From positions 1 through 16,508 of the forward strand of contig DATEHQ010000069.1 in NCBI GenBank assembly GCA_035279525.1: a stretch of DNA of 16,508 nucleotides, written 5' to 3'. Of this stretch, positions 14,892 through 16,508 are shown piece after piece. Within the stretch, counting starts at the first letter, position 1. Each line of letters starts with the position of its first letter. The notes beneath the pieces were generated by a model. It saw nothing but the letters and a program-made list of their open reading frames with translations, was not told the DNA's origin and did no database searches. Source of the stretch: DATEHQ01 sp035279525 (GTDB taxonomy: Bacteria; Chloroflexota; Dormibacteria; Dormibacterales; Dormibacteraceae). The position numbers and the translations under genes were made by a program.

Positions 14892-16282
14892 GCGGGCATT
14901 CCTGCGGCCCGCGCCAGCCGCGAGAGGGCGACCTCTTTAGGCAGCAGCGCCAGCGTGTAGTGGATGGGCAATGACACCTTCTTCCCGGTGAGCGCGTCGC
15001 GCAGTGGGTTGTAGAACTTGCCCTTGCCGACACCGGACCTTTCCACCGCGGCTTCCAGCGAAGCCTCGATCGGTTCCGGTTCCCACGTCACGTCCTGCAG
15101 CGCTTCGGCCGCCGCGCGCACGCGCGCAGCGGTGTCCGGGTCGAGGGCCGGTGGGGCAGGGTCGGTCCACAGGTAGTCGAGGTAGTCGACGGCCTGCGAC
15201 AGCTTGTGCATGCGCGTCCTGAGCGCCGGCAGCGCGCGCCTGATGGCGGTGCCGTCGAGGTTGGGCAAGAACGGCTTCAAGGCGCGCGTGAGCTCCGCGT
15301 CGTCGAGCGCGCGGATGTACTCGCCGTTGATCCAGTTGAGCTTTTCCCAATCGAAGCGCGCGCCCGCGTGCTGCACCCTGTCGAATGAGAAAAGACGCAG
15401 GAGCTCGTCGAACGTGAAGATCTCCTGCTCGGTGCCCGGATTCCAACCCAGTAGGGCGAGATAGTTGATCATCGCCTCGGGCAGGTAGCCCTGCTCGCGG
15501 TAGAGCGCCAGGTTTGCCTCCGGATGCTTGCGCTTCGACAGCTTGGTGCCGTCCTTCCACAGGATGAGTGGCATGTGCGCGTACGCCAGAGGCCTCGGAT
15601 AGCCCAGGGCGTCGACCACCATCAGATGGTACGGCGTGTTCGAAAGGTGCTCCTCCCCGCGGATCACGTGCGTGACCTTCATCACTGCGTCGTCGACCGG
15701 GCTCGCGAACTGGTACACCGGATTGCCGTCCGACTTGACGATGATGAAGTCCCCGATCAGGTCCGCGTCGAACTTCATCTCGCCGCGGATCATGTCGTCG
15801 AACCTCACCTCACCGCCCGGAACCTTGAAGCGGACGGCGAACACCTTGCGGTCGGCGGGTGGGTCGACCAGGCACCGGCGCGAATACCTGTAGGGCCTCT
15901 TCTCCGCCTGCGCCTGCTTGCGCTCGGCGTCCAGCTCCGCGGGGGTGCAGTAGCAGCGGTAGGCCTTTCCCTCCGCCAGCAGGCGTGCGGCGTGCTGCCT
16001 GTAGACGTCCAGCCGCTCGGACTGCCTGTACGGCCCATCGGGACCTCCTCTGTCCGGACCCTCGTCCCAGTCGAGCCCGAGCCAGTGCAGCGAGTCGTAG
16101 ATGAGAACCTCGTACTCGGGGCGGTTGCGTTCGGCGTCGGTATCGTCGATCCGAAGCACGAAGCTGCCCTGGTTCTGGCGCGCGAAGAGCAGGTTGTACA
16201 GCGCCGTGCTGGCCGTCCCCAGGTGCGCGAAGCCCGTGGGGCTGGGTGCGATTCTCACGCGGACAGGAACGCGTTCGGACAC
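14888..16282 (-). CDS. gltX: Glutamyl-tRNA synthetase
   Basis: A class I aminoacyl-tRNA synthetase that charges tRNA-Glu, and often tRNA-Gln for later amidation in lineages lacking GlnRS. It has the HIGH-type motif as PSPTGFAHLGTA, the KMSKS equivalent as KLSKR (about 247-251), and a Cys-rich insert CYC...RRC (about 110-137) where zinc-binding GluRS have theirs. The C-terminal anticodon-binding half includes LNWINGEYIR and the closing GVGKGKFYNPLRDALTG. Length, 464 residues, is standard. ATG 16288 is possible but I prefer GTG 16282: TAGGAT lies exactly six bases before it, as at two other leaderless starts in this window, and AGGA would also be correctly spaced if a leader exists. The start is divergent from the gene at 16300 and shares its promoter. 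Confidence 0.95.
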   Translation of the reverse strand: MSERVPVRVRIAPSPTGFAHLGTASTALYNLLFARQNQGSFVLRIDDTDAERNRPEYEVLIYDSLHWLGLDWDEGPDRGGPDGPYRQSERLDVYRQHAARLLAEGKAYRCYCTPAELDAERKQAQAEKRPYRYSRRCLVDPPADRKVFAVRFKVPGGEVRFDDMIRGEMKFDADLIGDFIIVKSDGNPVYQFASPVDDAVMKVTHVIRGEEHLSNTPYHLMVVDALGYPRPLAYAHMPLILWKDGTKLSKRKHPEANLALYREQGYLPEAMINYLALLGWNPGTEQEIFTFDELLRLFSFDRVQHAGARFDWEKLNWINGEYIRALDDAELTRALKPFLPNLDGTAIRRALPALRTRMHKLSQAVDYLDYLWTDPAPPALDPDTAARVRAAAEALQDVTWEPEPIEASLEAAVERSGVGKGKFYNPLRDALTGKKVSLPIHYTLALLPKEVALSRLARAAGMPA

Positions 16283-16287
16283 GGCCA

Positions 16288-16294
16288 TATCCTA
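16288..16294. promoter_or_regulatory. Shared bidirectional -10 element for two leaderless genes
   Basis: The seven bases TATCCTA give TATCCT on the plus strand (16288-16293), six bases before GTG 16300, and TAGGAT on the minus strand (16294-16289), six bases before GTG 16282. Both match TAnnnT-N6-GTG, the layout expected when transcription begins at the start codon. No convincing -35 is seen on either side. Confidence 0.5.
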
Positions 16295-16299
16295 CGGTC

Positions 16300-16508
16300 G
16301 TGCCCAAAAGGGATTCCGGTCCGGGGTTGCTGGCGCTGGTCGGCGGTGACGAGTTCAAGCCCGGCAACGAAGAGCAGGACCGCGCGCTGGTCGACGCGGC
16401 CGGCGCCGGCCCGGCGTTCGTGGTGCCGACGGCGGCCGCCCGGCAAGGCCCCGCCCAGGCCGTCGCCCACGCTACGCGGTGGTTCGAGCGGCTCGGCCTC
16501 GCCCTGCG
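16300..16508 (+). CDS. Class I glutamine-amidotransferase-like protein (peptidase E/cyanophycinase superfamily), N-terminal part
   Basis: The frame opens at GTG 16300 and is still open at the window edge after 69 codons. The product begins MPKRDSGPGLLALVGGDEFK, then PGNEEQDRALVDAAG, and AFVVPTAAARQGPAQAV with ATRWFERLGL. A first strand ending LVGGDEF, then a strand reading VVPTA, then a WF-x-x-LG helix is the usual N-terminus of S51 peptidase/cyanophycinase-like proteins with a type 1 glutamine-amidotransferase fold. The nucleophile elbow lies beyond the window, so activity cannot be judged. No ribosome site; the leaderless -10 at 16288-16293 supports this start. Confidence 0.65.
   Translation, partial: MPKRDSGPGLLALVGGDEFKPGNEEQDRALVDAAGAGPAFVVPTAAARQGPAQAVAHATRWFERLGLAL

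Noticed and set aside
13899..14960. A 353-codon plus-strand frame covering the DUF72 end and lgt
   Set aside because: The part after 14155 is the antisense of lgt, and the composition is Arg/Asp/Gln-rich without recognisable motifs. Lgt signatures on the minus strand are unambiguous.

Overview
The window is GC-rich bacterial chromosome, roughly two thirds G+C by eye, and densely coding on both strands. Housekeeping genes (gltX, lgt, rlmN) sit beside families common in soil lineages: a DUF222/13E12 protein, DUF5317, DUF72 and a large multi-GAF histidine kinase. Several starts look leaderless: a TAnnnT hexamer, exactly six bases, then GTG. Together these suggest a member of the Actinobacteria/Chloroflexi/Dormibacterota neighbourhood. 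This placement is inference from gene style only. No tRNA, rRNA, CRISPR array or insertion sequence was seen.

Left edge (1-594): the start of a minus-strand DUF222 (13E12-type) gene with a leaderless promoter and a LexA-like box, then about 300 bases without a gene that hold a decayed duplication and two GC-rich hairpins. Bases 595-6064 are a tightly packed minus-strand operon. Read in its own direction it encodes an OmpR-type response regulator, an M20D amidohydrolase, a DUF5317 membrane protein, an unusual four-helix FtsH-like AAA+ zinc protease, and a secreted lytic transglycosylase. Gaps or overlaps are 8 bases or fewer.

Centre (6065-11567): a control region with 10-base-phased repeats, a 39-residue hydrophobic peptide gene, a single-domain receiver, and, divergent from it, a 1339-residue cytoplasmic kinase with six GAF-like modules, PAS, HisKA and HATPase. 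The kinase is followed by a small protein with an H-box helix and a degenerate ATPase-like domain. Kinase, lone receiver, DHp-type protein without ATP-binding motifs and DNA-binding regulator are the four parts of a Spo0-like phosphorelay. This is the most interesting hypothesis in the window.

Right side (11569-16508): the plus-strand run continues with an LACTB2-like metallo-hydrolase, rlmN and a DUF72 protein. It converges on, and overlaps by 107 bases, the minus-strand pair gltX-lgt. A single symmetrical -10 region then appears to start gltX leftward and a glutamine-amidotransferase-like (peptidase E/cyanophycinase superfamily) gene rightward, both leaderless. That last gene is cut by the window end.
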